A stretch of 64,000 bases of DNA. Source: Stenogyne calaminthoides. Its lineage: Eukaryota > Streptophyta > Magnoliopsida > Lamiales > Lamiaceae. Within the stretch, counting starts at the first letter, position 1; each line of letters starts with the position of its first letter. Location of the stretch: the NCBI GenBank assembly GCA_037126765.1, contig JBBCBC010000007.1:26545667-26609666 (forward strand), in the 5' to 3' direction. This document shows positions 45,085 through 56,898 of this stretch, in pieces. A program made the position numbers and the translations under genes. The notes under the pieces are model-generated. The model searched no databases. It saw only the letters and a list, made by a program, of their open reading frames with translations, and had not been told where the DNA came from.

Positions 45085-46546
45085 TGTAGGTCCCGAACGG
45101 GTTTAGTGAGGGTTGAAGTCTAGAGGGGAGGGGTGAATAGACTTCAAAAACTTTTTGTGAGATCAGATGTGAAGTAGCAAGTAATTCTGATCAGAGTGCA
45201 AGTGAAACACTACGAATTGATATCCGACTTACTGATCGCTTGTGAGAAGATCAGTTCGGCGTCTATCAATTCAAGTGTTGGTGGGGAAGATAAGTTAACC
45301 CATGTGAAAAACTAGTTTGCTCAAATCAGAATCTGAGTGATCTGTTTTAGATCAGATGACAAAGTGTCAAACTGATCAGATCAGTTGCTTGATGCAAATC
45401 TGATCCAGACTCAGAACATGCATGTAATATTAAAACAGGTAGTGTGCAAAGTGTAAAGCAGGTAAGTCAAATAATGCACAACAAATTTTTATAGTGGTTC
45501 GAACAACCTGTCCTACGTCCACTCTTCCCTATCAGCAGGGGCACCAACTTAACCAAGTTGGACTTAGTTTAATGTGTTATTCCAACACAGTACAATCAGA
45601 TGTTTCAAGAGTTCTCACTCAACCGATCCCAGAAATCAGAAACTAGAAACCCTAGTCTGAAATCTTGCTAAATAAACTTAACCTGACTTTGTGGGTTTGG
45701 GTATAAGATTTGTTGTGTTCCAACTGGAATTCTATCCTAGTATATGAGTTGCCTAAGGCAGGAGGATAAGAATTCTAAGCTAAGAACTATGGGATGAACA
45801 CTTAGAAAATAAGCTTCAATTGAATGTTCTTCGTGCAGAAATTTGCTTGTGCTTGAGCTTGATGATAATTTCCATAACCTTTCTATGAAGGTTAATCCCA
45901 TATTTATAGACCTTGAAGTTAAAGAGCCGTTGGAGAGCAATTTGAATTTCAGGTTATTTTAGGTAGCTTGTAGGCGTGATTTGACATGCTCAGGAAGGCC
46001 ATGCCGTCTCCATGTATATATGTCCTTTGTAGCCGTTTGCCCTGATACACCATATCCTCCATCGTCAGATCCGTACATACGTGTCGACACCTTAGTGGCT
46101 AACAAGTACAATTATTCGGTGCCCTGTAAAGCTAACCAAGTGATATTCTTCTGGTCTGATCTTCATCTTATGCCTTGGATAAGTAGTTTTGCTTATCACT
46201 TTTCTGAATCGCCTTGATCTGATCAGTATACTTCTGATCAGTAAACTTGAGTCTTCTGATATGGTTGTCTTAGCTTCAACCTATCGACTCTGCTGATGTT
46301 TCCATAGAATAGGTCTTCTGGCCTGCTGCGTTTATAACTCTTTTATTCTGATCCTCGCTTCTGATCTTCGCTTCTGATCTAACTTATGTATTTTGAGTTC
46401 CCCCTCAAAATGTGACCTAGTCTAATTCATCAACTGTCTAACATGTTCAACTGGTTTACTATTAAAATCATCAGTCGACTAACAGGTTCGACTGGTCCTA
46501 TTACAACTGTTTTGGAACTTCCATCAAAACTATAAATTTCCCAACA
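45085..46546 (-). mobile_element. 3' LTR of C2
   Basis: A 1,462-bp LTR with TATA box (45901-45908), U3 stem-loop (46390-46411) and U5 C-loop hairpin (45113-45147, perfect 10-bp arms). By eye about 93% identical to the 5' LTR over the first 260 bp compared, mostly transitions. Confidence 0.93.
45901..45908 (-). promoter_or_regulatory. TATA box, C2 3' LTR
   Basis: TATAAATA on the minus strand. The matching site is deleted from the C2 5' LTR. Confidence 0.65.
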
Positions 46547-46560
46547 ATTTTCCCCTTTTT
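46547..46560 (-). other. Polypurine tract, C2
   Basis: AAAAAGGGGAAAAT on the minus strand, directly before the 3' LTR. Confidence 0.85.
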
Positions 46561-46756
46561 GATGGAACCAAAACATTTACCAGAAAGTATGCTGAACAAT
46601 ATTAAAGCAAAAGTAAGAGAGACAGTAAATCAGAAGACAAAGAGAGTTTGTCTTAAGATAAGAAAAATAGGAATTTTCATTAAAGAATATTAGCATTACA
46701 AGTACAAGATAGACATATCCTATTATGATCTTACAGAGTTGAGTCTTCTGATTACT

Positions 46757-49700
46757 TCAGTATCTCTCTTCCATTAGAATGGCACACATCTCGAAGAGCC
46801 TTGCCTTGATTTCTGCAACTTTGCTTTCTTCAAAGATATCATCTTGTGCCAAGCACATGTTCAGAGTTGCATTAAAGGAAATCTTGCCCAACTTTCCATC
46901 CGGAGTCTTCTTGTATTCCATGATTTCGACCTCAGGGACAATTGGTATGCAACTCAGTTTCTTGGCCTCTCTCATGATGTTCTCATAGAATACTTGATGT
47001 TTGTTACTCAAACAATCTCTGAAGATTTCGTTTATTTCAACATTGGTCAGAATAACCTGATTGATGTAAGCCGAGATATACCATTCACCTTTGATTTTCT
47101 TCCATTCTGTTACCATATTCCTATCTGGCTTGACAATCACATCCACATCTCCATCGAGAATTAGCTCTATGAAGTGCGATCCTTCTCCAGCTTCAGCTAC
47201 GAGCCCTTTCTTCTTCTTCTGTCTGTATGACTTATCAAGGCTTGATGCTTCCTCCAGCCTTTTCTTCCTATCCAGTTCAGCTTTCCTCTGTTCCTCAACT
47301 TTTCTTCTTTCAGCAAGATCCGATAACTTTTTCTTCTTATCATCAACAGCAACTTTCTTTCCCTTCTTTGATGTTCTTGCTTTCTCATCAGATTCAGTGG
47401 AAGAAGAGATGCCTTCTGCTTCCTCCAATTCTATAGTTGCTTTAGCATCCTTCTGTAATCTCTTCTTATCCAGCTTAATCTGGATGCCAGCCACAAAATT
47501 CTCAACCTGGTTGAGCCTGCCTTGTACTTCAGCATCTTTCTCTTCTTCCCCTTTTTTGGTTCCCTCAAAAAGCGTCTTAAGTTCAAAACTGAGGTTACCA
47601 ATTTCCTGAGTAAGAGATAACTGTAATTCTTTCAGGGCAGGAGACTCAATCCCAGCATCATGTTTAACTTCCTCAACAATTTCCAGCATAGAACTTTGAG
47701 CTTTATCTACCACAGTGTTAACTTTGTCGAACAGATTCTCATGCTTATCAGCAGAAGAGTTGGCCCTCTTAGTTGCATTTGTAAGATCACTTTGCAGTTC
47801 GGTCAGCTGAGCCATCTTCTCATTCATCATTAAGGTGAATTGCTAATTCCTGTTCTCCTCAATCTTAGCCAGGCGCTCGTTTACTTCCACCATCTTATCA
47901 GCAGTTGTATCTCTCAACTCTTCAGTCATTCTCATGCAGTGAGAAGATACGTATTCTATTTCAGTTCTGATGGCTTTCTCTAACTGTCGGGGAACGAAGA
48001 AGCTGACATCATCTCTGAACATATGTGCCATGTTCGCTCTGAACTAGTTCTTGATGTACTTCATGAGATTCTCTTCGAAGGATGGAGAAGTTTGGAGAAT
48101 CTGCACTACCTGTCCTACTGATGTCGAGGGGCGTTCGACCTCCATATCTTCAACTTGACTCCCTCCAGCAGTCAGGTCTATCACGGGCTCGGCTGGTTGT
48201 GCCTCAGCTGATGGGGACTATGCCGCATCTCCAACACCAGCTTCATCGACAACTTCTCCAGGTTCCTCTATGATCCTTATCTCTTTTGTTGTCTTCTCAG
48301 TATCAACCATTTCCTCGAAGATTTCCTCAATACTAATCGGACCACTATCGCCAAACAATTCTCCCTCATTAGATTCATTCATTTGCCGCATTGCTCGACT
48401 GTATTTGACCATCTTGTGAGTCATTTCTCTGTGGATTGGGGTATCTGGCAAACCCAACTGTCTTGTAATCAAACCTTCTACCGCATCATCTGACAGTAGA
48501 TCAGGAGCAGTCTCAACTCCAGCAATTTTGCGCATCTGATGCTCATAGTCCTGAAAAGGACGAATCCCACCTTTCTGTTCAAGCACGGTTCCGAAATCTT
48601 CAAACTTTTTCAGCCTGATATCCCCCAAGTAAGCACATCCAGAACAGTGGCTTTTGTATCTGGCTTGATGGCAAGCTCTGGGTATCTTTCCTCGATCATC
48701 TTCTCCAAGCGCCGTCTGATGATCTTCTCTGTAAAGGACAGAAACTCTGCTTGTGGAGAAGATGATGGAGAGGAGGAGATGACACTATAGAATCTGGCAC
48801 GTCTGTTACTGGTTCAGCATATTCTGGAGCCTCTGGATCAGGTGAAGAGGCCCCCAGATGGGCATAATCAGGAGAAGTAGGTTTTTCAGAGTGAACCTGG
48901 AACGTTGTAGGCGACGACTCCTTTTGAGCAGGGCCTTTGGAGGGTGATATGCGTGATGACATTCTGGAAGCTTGTCCAGGACCCTTAGGCAGTCTGTTGA
49001 TCGGAATGCGAACAACATCAGAGTCAGAAGACTCATCCACCAGTATTGTCTGGCTTTTCTGCTTTCCTTTAACACCAACTTCAGTAACTGGTGCTGATTT
49101 AACTTTCTTGAAGACTGGTTCTTTTAGGACAATCCCTTTTTCCAGTTTTTTGGTAGTAGCCTTTCTCTTCTGACCACCTTTGCCTGTCCTGCGAACCTCG
49201 GTTGCTGGTTTAACAGTCGCTTCTGCAACATCATCAGCAGGGCCAGGTATCAGCCTATTGACCAGCAACATCTTCTTATACGTAAGTTTGTAGGGAATCA
49301 TTTCGTCCTCGCTCCAATCTCTGTCTCGCATTAGGTCAATCAGAATCAGAGGGACCTTGTGCATCATAGTGATCTTGGCAGAAAGGATGACTTTCCCTCC
49401 TTCTACCACAAACTTGGCTGATTCCTCCAATAACCTCCTTTTAAGAAACTCCAGCCAGTTAACCTTGGCATTGTTAATGACGACAACAACATCCAGACTG
49501 TAAGTAATTCCAACGATTACCTTCTGAACAATATCAAACAACTGGCGATATTTTCGCTTCAGCATCGGTTTCTTAAAACCCTTGGAATGATGAGCATCAG
49601 CAGGGTGGAGAAGGTGTTTGATAATTGTACTATCTTCTGTGGCGAGATATTCATCAGGCATAATCCCATCTGCCGGAGCTGGAAGCCAAAAAATTCTGTA

Positions 49701-50024
49701 AAGGTCATCATCTGTAATGTCCAAATGCTCTCCCTGTACTTCTGAATACAACACCCCTTCATGGTCTCTCAAGTTGTAAAGAAATTCAAGAGCACCATCC
49801 AACAAAATTGAATCTGCACTTGCAGAACAATATGTCTTCAACCCACAGTCTTTTAGCAGTTTCAAAACTTCAAGAGACTCTAGATCTGTGGTTGTTCTGA
49901 AGTCGACACATCTTTCTTCGATTACTTCGTTGGCTAAGTTCCTAAAGATTGGATCTTCAGGTTCTAGAGAAGCGTGTGAAGAGGAGTGAGCAGTTTCTGC
50001 AACTTGTCTTACTTTTGGTGCCAT
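46757..50024 (-). pseudogene. Accessory (envelope-like) frame downstream of C2 pol
   Basis: A sense-strand frame of about 1,090 codons between pol and the 3' LTR. The first open part (50024-48696, 442 residues) has a globular domain with FLYNLRDHEGVLYSEVQGEHL and DDDLYRIFWLPAP, like the plant transposon/envelope-like domain known after pol in Sireviruses. Basic, possibly nuclear-targeting segments (KRKATTKKLEKG, FKKVKSAP) and a Ser/Pro/acidic linker follow. After shifts near 48770 and 48622 it continues through three TAG stops (48220, 48046, 47845) into a heptad-rich coiled coil and a compact C-terminal domain (47830-46757). I see no signal peptide and no sure membrane segment, so an envelope role is not shown. 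Confidence 0.75.
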
Positions 50025-50955
50025 TTCTGCAAAAATTTGAAGTGGTCAGATTCGAGAAACTTGTGTACATAATCACAAATTTAAATTGGAAGCACAATCA
50101 TAAACCCTAGAGCATTTACCAGATTACACACGCAAGTATGAATGGAAAATGCTAATAAACGGTGAGATGCAGAAAATGATTTGAGTTTTGCGAGAAGTAA
50201 GATTTGTAGAGAATTTGATGAGTTTGTGAAGTATGAAAATGATGAAATAAGGGTTTTAGAAGGAGAAGGGGGGAAAACTCAATGTTTTTTCGAATCGGAA
50301 ACCCAAGCGACGTTTAATCTAGATCGATGGTTTAGATTAAGCAGTTTTAAAGAAATTGAGATCGTGCGGTCAGAGAAAAAATAGGTCGCAGCTTTTGGAT
50401 TTAAAAACGCATAATTAATAGAAATTAATACATATTCCCCACATCCGCATTAAATGCTTTGCAGGGTGTGTGTCATAAATGATATGTGCACAGTAAAAGC
50501 AAATATTATCAGATGATTACATATGAGTAAGCAGAAAGATAAAAGGAGCAGAAATGCGTATCTGATTGGCTGGTGTTGTAATCAGTCAATACTCCATGAA
50601 GTCTGTTTATGTCTGACTAATTTCAGTTGATCTTAATTTCTGCCTATCCCTTTGTATTTCCCAACAATGTCCCACTTATCTGATCAGATTTATTCTGATC
50701 TTATCAGATTAGTTGAAATTCCTCCTTCAACTGTTATCCCTTTACTGATCAGCCCTTTGACTGATCCTTCCTGATCAGTTGAGATTCTTTTCTCAACTGA
50801 TTCTCCTTTTCTGATCAGTTTCTTAACCAACTGGTCTTGGAGACTAGTCCACCAAAAATTTCTGGTGCACTTTCTCCTAGATCCAGAAGTCCTAGCTCAT
50901 TACATAATTCTCTGAATCTGACTTCAGCTAGTGGCTTGGTTAAAATATCAGCTCT
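50025..50955 (-). other. Spacer between C2 pol and accessory frame
   Basis: Non-coding, AT-rich and CTGATCAG-rich. It contains ACATTGTTGGGAAATAC (minus strand, about 50656-50672), which copies the LTR start, preceded by GTGGG purines. The part nearest the accessory ATG is leader-like. The small plus-strand frame (50181-50384) is unsupported. Confidence 0.55.
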
Positions 50956-51717
50956 CTACTTATCAGTATGAATCTTTTCCATTCTGATATTCTTCTTTTC
51001 CACATGATCTCTTATGAAATGATGTCTGACATCCACATGCTTGCATCTTGTATGTAGAACTGGATTATGAGTAATTGGAATAGCACTATTACTGTCACAG
51101 AATATGGGCACGTTCGTAGCTATAATGTTATAATCCCTCAGCTGTTGACTAAGCCAGAGCAGTTGGGAACAACAGCTTCTTGCGGCCATATATTCTGCTT
51201 CAGTAGTAGATGTGGCAACAGATATCTGCTTCTTTGAAAACTAAGAGATCAATTTGCTTCCTAAGAACTGACATGTACCTGAGGTTGATTTTCTGTCAAT
51301 TCTACAACCTCCATAATCAGAATCACAATACCCACTAAACTCTATATTATCATCTGATGGGTAGAATAAACCAAGGTTTACTGTTCCCTTCAGATACTTC
51401 AGAATCCGCTTAGCTGCTTCCAGGTGGCTTTGCATCGGATTTGCCTGAAATCTGGCACATACACCTACTGCAAATGTTATATTTGGTCTGCTGGCAGTAA
51501 GGTATAGTAAAGATCCAATGAGATCCCTATATTCTTTCTGATTAGTTTTCTGACCATTCTCGTCTGGATCCATCTTGAATCCAGTCATCATAGGAATTTT
51601 GGCTTCCTTACTGTTCTGAATTCCAAACTTAATCAATAAATTCCTAGTGTACTTGGCCTGATAGATGAATATACCTTCTGTACTTTGTTTAACTTGAAGG
51701 CCCAGAAAGTAATTCAT
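50956..51717 (-). pseudogene. pol: RT C-terminus and RNase H of C2
   Basis: The frame 51717-51241 continues the RT (MNYFLGLQVKQSTEGIFIYQAKYTRNLL) directly after a TAG (51720-51718) where A3 has GAG for Glu. It runs into RNase H (GYCDSDYGGCRIDRKSTSGTCQFLG). After a stop the last part (51189-50956) begins at MAARSCCSQLLWLSQQLRDYN and includes DVRHHFIRDHVEKKN. Confidence 0.88.
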
Positions 51718-52638
51718 CTAACCCATCATAGACATCTCGAACTTCCCTTGCATAAGTTTGCTGAATCTTTCACATAAACTCTTGTTGGGAGATCCGAAGA
51801 TGATATCGTCCACATAAATCTGAACCAACATAATATCTTCACCATCTTCTATTCTGAACAGTGTTCTATCTATGACCCCTTTAGTGAATCCGCTGTCTAC
51901 CAAGAACTGAGATAGTGTATCATACCAAGCTCTAGGAGCCTGTTTCAGTTCGTAAAAAGTTTTTCTTAAACAGTACACATGGTTGCCTTTTTCAAAGCCA
52001 TGAGGTTGTTCAACATAAACTTCCTCCGCTAGTACCCCATTTAAGAATGCACTCTTTACATCCATCTGATACACAATGAACCCTCTGTGGGCAGCATATG
52101 CCAGAAACAGCCGAATGGCTTCCAGGCAAGTGACTGGTGCAAAGGTTTCATCATAATCAATTCCTTCTGATTGTGAATAACCCTTCGCAACAAGTCTTGC
52201 CTTATTTCTGGTAATGACATTATTCTCATCCTTCTTATTCTTGAATACCCACTTGGTGCCTATTACATCTTGATGAGTTGGTCTGTCTACCAGTTCCCAA
52301 ACCTGATTTCTCTCGAACTGCTCTAATTCTTCTTGCATAGCCAGAATCCAGTTGGCATCTTGCATAGCTTCATCTATTTTGGTAGGTTCCTTCAAAGACA
52401 GATAGCAATAATACATGGCACTTTCACCAATCTGGTGTCTAGTTTTAACTCTATCAGATGGGTCTCCGATGATCAGATCAGTTCGATGACTGGTTATCCA
52501 GGTCCTTCTTTTCTGATTTTCATCTGATTGGAGATCATCATCCTTTTCTGATAGTGATTCATCACTAGAGATTGGGAGAGGTACAGTAATAGGATCCACT
52601 TGGCATGGACAAGTCTCAACTGATGTTGGAATCATCAT
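51718..52638 (-). pseudogene. pol: Reverse transcriptase of C2
   Basis: This 306-residue frame is the best RT in the window. It has the pre-RT segment (WILAMQEELEQFERNQVWELVDRP), GTKWVFKNKKDENNVITRNKARLVAKGYSQ, DETFAPVTCLEAIRLFLAYAAH, MDVKSAFLNGVLAEEVYVEQPHGF and the catalytic QIYVDDIIFGSPNKSL. Only the TAG at 51718 cuts it off from RNase H. The enzyme copies element RNA to cDNA in particles. Confidence 0.92.
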
Positions 52639-52663
52639 ATGCTGATGTCTGTCTACAGGAACA

Positions 52664-53655
52664 TCAGGTGTTCCCCTCTGAACCAGATGGTTCAGTTGTT
52701 ACTGTCTCAGCTGTATCTACTTCTTCATTGACAGTTGTACGTACCTGAGGGTCCATTTGACCTGGTGAATCATTAAGATCAAGCTTAGGGGTATACACTG
52801 TTACGTGATCTGATCCCTTTTCTTTGACACTTAACTGATCCATTTTCTGAGCATCAGATACGGTTTGATCTGGTACTGCTTGTTCTGGGGAAGATTTCTC
52901 TTCTTCAGAAGATGTATCATCAAAGACCACATGAGGTGTTTCTTCCACAACTAGAGTTCGCCTGTTGAACACCCTGAAAGCTTTGCTAGTTGAGGAATAT
53001 CCTAAGAATATACCCTCATCTGACTTGGGTTCAAAGGTTTTCAACTGATTCTTCCCATTGTTGTGAATGAAACACTTACACCCAAAAACATGGAAGTAAG
53101 AGACACGAGGTTTTCTGCCCTTCCACAGTTCATAGGGTGTTTTGAAGTGAATCTTAGTCAGAGAACATATGTTCTGAGTGTGACATGCTGTTTTGATAGC
53201 TTCTGCCCAGAAACGGTTTGGAGTTGCATGTTCAGCTAACATAGTGCGAGCAGCTTCTTTGAGTGTTCTGTTTCTCCGTTCTGCTACGCCATTCTGTTGT
53301 GGTGTTCTGGCGGCTGATGTTTCATGTTTTATACCAAACTTAGTGCAAAAGTCAGTAATAAAGGAGTTCAGAAATTCTGTACCTTTATCTGATCTGATTT
53401 TTACAATACTGACACCCTTCTCATTCTACAATCTCTTGAGCAGCTCATGTATCTTTGTTGTAGTCTCATTCTTCTTGTACAAGAATACAACCTAGGTAAA
53501 CTTGGAATAATCATCCACGATTACCAGAGTGTATTTGCGTCCGCTGAGACTAAGTAGTGTAACTTGTCCAACAAATCCATGTGGAGCAGTTGCAATACTC
53601 TACAGGATGCTGGTCCTGGGATCCCCTTGAATGAGGCTTTAACCTGTTTTCCCTT
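52664..53655 (-). pseudogene. pol: Integrase core of C2
   Basis: The DDE residues are present: Asp in VDDYSKF (with TAG at 53494-53492 in place of the following Trp), Asp in IRSDKGTEF, and Glu in PQQNGVAERRNRTLKEA. The C-terminal frame 53242-52664 has FWAEAIKTACHTQN, GCKCFIHNNGKNQLKTF and DEGIFLGYSSTSKAFRV, followed by an acidic linker. A shift near 52650 separates it from RT. Confidence 0.88.
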
Positions 53656-53913
53656 CTAACATGAGACACACGTCTGATCCTTAGAGAATACCTCATTTGG
53701 GAGACCCTCAACCAGAGACATCCTTTCTATTTTGTTAAGAGTCTTAAAGTTCAGATGACTCATTCTCTTGTGCCAGAGCCAACTGCTGCTTTTTGAGCTC
53801 TTAACAATCAGGCATGCATTTCTTGGACAACTGTTCCAATCTGTAGTGTAGATCGTTCCTTTCCTAGAACCAGTTAAAAAAATATTTGAGTAGCTCGATT
53901 CTTGATAGTGCAT
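53656..53913 (-). pseudogene. pol: Pre-integrase zinc region of C2
   Basis: Frame with WLWHKRMSHLNFKTLNKIERM (both His) and DQTCVSC (first Cys pair), the HHCC zinc-binding region of integrase. It overlaps the protease frame by 40 bp at a frameshift. Confidence 0.87.
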
Positions 53914-54215
53914 TGATTAGTCGAGAACTCAACGCTGAATCCATTGTCACGAAATTGTGAAACCGATAACAGGTTGTGCTTCAAACCATTGACGTACGAG
54001 ACTCCAGTAACCTGTACATCATCATTCACTAAGGTTCTGAATCCTCTGGTAAAACCAAAGTTATCGTCACCAAAGAGTACACATGGGCCTTCTTGTTTTG
54101 TGTATGAACTGAGGAGATGTTTGTTTCCAGTCATGTGCCTTGAGCATCCACTATCGATGTACCAGATAGTTGCTTGTACACCTCCCTTATTGAACAAACC
54201 CACGCGAACCTGCAA
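53874..54215 (-). pseudogene. pol: Protease of C2
   Basis: Aspartic protease with WYIDSGCSRHMTGNKHLL, FGDDNFGFTRGF and GVSYVNGLKHNLLSVSQ, the Sirevirus-type pattern. It would cut the polyprotein in maturing particles. It is linked to gag by the degraded linker. Confidence 0.88.
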
Positions 54216-55115
54216 TCAAATCAGGCTTTAGGTACCCCTGTAGGATTGGGTCCTGAGGTGTTAGTGTTACCTTTCGGGATCCAAACAAACAGGGCACTTC
54301 TATGGTAATCTTCAAGATCAGAAGGCCTTATTTGTCTCCCATAAGCATCTACATAATCATACATCTCTTCATGTGCTTTCTGGTTAGTATGATTATGAGT
54401 GTTGACCTTGGATGAATCAGAAGACTTGAGATTTTTCTGATTTGTTTCTCTTCTTTTAATTCAGTGCAGTTCAGGTGCAGATGTCCTGGTTTTCTGGTTG
54501 AAAGGATAGGTACGACTGCTACCATCAAAAGATTCATATCTCTTTTGCACAAATGGTTTCTGCAGTTTACCCTTAGCATGCTGGTTAGGGAGTTTGACCT
54601 GATTAGGTATCAGATTGAACTCTCCCTTGCGAGATTGTTCTTTCTGATTCCAAATCTGCTGACCAGGTTGAGGTCTCTTCAGAAAAACAGGGTTCTTCTG
54701 TTGATTTCTCGGCTGATGTTTGACCAGTTGAGGTCCATTCTGTTCCCTTTCTGATCAGGCACTCGCCTTACCTGTTCAGCAGGTCTGTTTCCCTTCTTTG
54801 ATACAAATTTGGCATTTCGTGTATCTTGTCCAAAAACCTTCCTCGATTCACTTTTGGATTGTGAACCAGGTTGGACATATGAGGATCCAGAAGGGTTATC
54901 AAACCCAATACCATTCTTATCAGTTGGCTTCCGAAAGTAGCTTGTTATTTCATCAACATTTTTGGAAGCTTTTCCAAAGATCTCTACTTTCTTTCGCAAA
55001 TTGTCCTCACTTTGTTTTAGACTCTCATGCAGTCGGAAGAGTTCATCAAACTTAGCTTGAAAGATTCTGAGATCATCAACTTGCTATTTTTTGATAGCTT
55101 GTCGTTCTTGACCGG
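54216..55115 (-). pseudogene. gag-pol: Gag-protease linker of C2
   Basis: Basic, Gln/Ser/Lys-rich linker (frames 54999-54679 and 54579-54349). It is disordered in character, interrupted by stops, and comparable to the A3 linker. Confidence 0.6.
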
Positions 55116-56759
55116 TTACCTCGATCGAAGAGTTGACTTTCGAAACTCGATTCTGCGATTATCTTCGAAAGCGATCAACCGATTTCGATTCAAATTTGCT
55201 TTTCTTAAGGCATTTTCCTTAGCAAGACTAATGTTCTCAGCCCTTAGCTTATCGTTCTCAACTTCCACTATTGTATAAGTGTCTACTGCATTAGAGAGAT
55301 CATCAAGTAATTGCTCATTGTAGAGCTGCAGGTCAATCTCTCCAGCAGGTGTGCTCAACACAACAGGTGTGGAAACAAAAATCACAGAAGGTTTAGAAGT
55401 TACCTCAGATTGATCAGCATCCTTGGTCATGAGGCAGATGTCGTCATCAGATGAGAACATCAGATCGTCGAAGTTGTCAAAATCATCAGCAGTGGTCATC
55501 AGGCAGAAGTCTTCTACAGATGAGTAATCGGAATCATCTGATGGCAGATAAGAGTCATCTATCCCAGATGTATCAGCAACCATGGCTTTTCTGTCTCTGT
55601 ATCTCTGCTCTCTTCTATTTCGCTTATCTTCTCTTTCCTTTGGAGTCAGGTCAGGGCAGTCTGCACTGTAGTGACCTGGTTTCTGACAGTTGAAACATGC
55701 TCCAGGTTCCATGGAATTTCTTCTGCCAGGTGAGTCATTTTTTATGTAGGATCTGTCAGGTGCCTTCCCAGTTTGCCTGTAATCAGAATTCCTTCTTTCT
55801 GATCTGTTGTCTCTTTTATCATCAGAACGATTTATCTCTTGTGATCTGTCAGTAGATCTCTTATCTCTTCCTCTGCTGTTCTGATAGTCTCTATAAAATC
55901 TTTGATACTTTCCCAGTTGAATATTTGATCTTTCAAGCATTCTGGTCAGCAGAGCAATCTGTTCAGTCTGACTCACAATGTTTCCAATAAACCAGTAGGC
56001 TTTAATCTGCCGCAAAGTTGCCATGAATCTGGCTTCTTTTTGAAGTGGTAGGTGTGGCTTCAGCAGATGACTCATCATCTTCTTCTTGGCCTCTTTCAAT
56101 CAGGTCAAATTCATTGGCCTTCAGACTGAGAAACAGGTTGCTTGGCTTCATCTTCGCAATATCTTGACAATCTTTTATAACTGTTACTTTCATATCCCAT
56201 TTCATGGTTAGAGATCTCAAGATCTTGTAGTTGATATCTTTATCAGACATTTCTCATCCCAGTTCACGAAGCTTGTTGACTGACATGGTGATTCGTCCAT
56301 CGAGTTGATTTATGGTTTCATTGGGCAGCATCTTGAGTTTCTCAAATTTTACCAGTTCAGCTTGCAATCTGTTATCCTTAATGAGATCATTTCCTTCGCA
56401 CATCTCAGCAAGAGTATCCCACATTTGCTTAGCAGTTTTGAGGTACTTGATCTTTTCACGTGTTATCTTATCCATCATCTTCATAATGATATGTCAGGCT
56501 ACTTTATCCAGATTGGACAATTTCCTTTCCTCGGCATCCATCAGTGAAGGACTCTTTCTGATTCTGGCTCCAGATGGAAATTCTGGATCACCTCCTTCAT
56601 TGGGTTGTTGTGATAGAAAATGATGGGTCCTTGTTCAAGAACTTCCATCATTCTGCTGCTTATCGCACCCAGATGGTTGCTCATGAGTATGGTCTAGTCA
56701 GCATACTCATCAATCGAGAACTTCGGCAGATCATGATACATACCCGAGGTATTATCCAT
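55116..56759 (-). pseudogene. gag: Gag of C2
   Basis: The ATG at 56759 is in the same context as C1. Codon 22 is TAG (56696-56694), as in C1. The gag core spans frames 56484-56254 and 56250-56002, separated by one TGA at 56256-56254. A shift leads to the 327-codon frame 56099-55116. That holds an Arg/Asp-rich segment, the CCHC knuckle CFNCQKPGHYSADC, acidic Ser/Asp repeats (SSDDDICLMT) and a coiled coil (EVENDKLRAENISLAKENALRK). Confidence 0.9.
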
Positions 56760-56884
56760 GCTGAATATGAGTTTTGAAAGCAGATGAATTTTAAAACAGG
56801 TTTTTCAAAGAACTGTTCAAGTGACCACAATGATTCTTCCTCAAGAACCGATGATACTCAAAGCCAGTGGTCAGTAGAACCACT

Positions 56885-56896
56885 GCTCTGATACCA
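56885..56896 (-). other. Primer binding site, C2
   Basis: TGGTATCAGAGC on the minus strand, exact, two bases after the LTR. Confidence 0.93.
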
Positions 56897-56898
56897 CT

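Noticed and set aside
47091..47609. 172-codon plus-strand frame
   Set aside because: It is antisense to the accessory frame of C2. The Ser/Phe/Leu-rich composition is the reverse of its Lys/Glu-rich coiled coil.
46757..50024. Calling the accessory frame a proven envelope gene
   Set aside because: No signal peptide, cleavage site or sure membrane segment is visible; the name envelope-like rests on position and a short domain pattern only.
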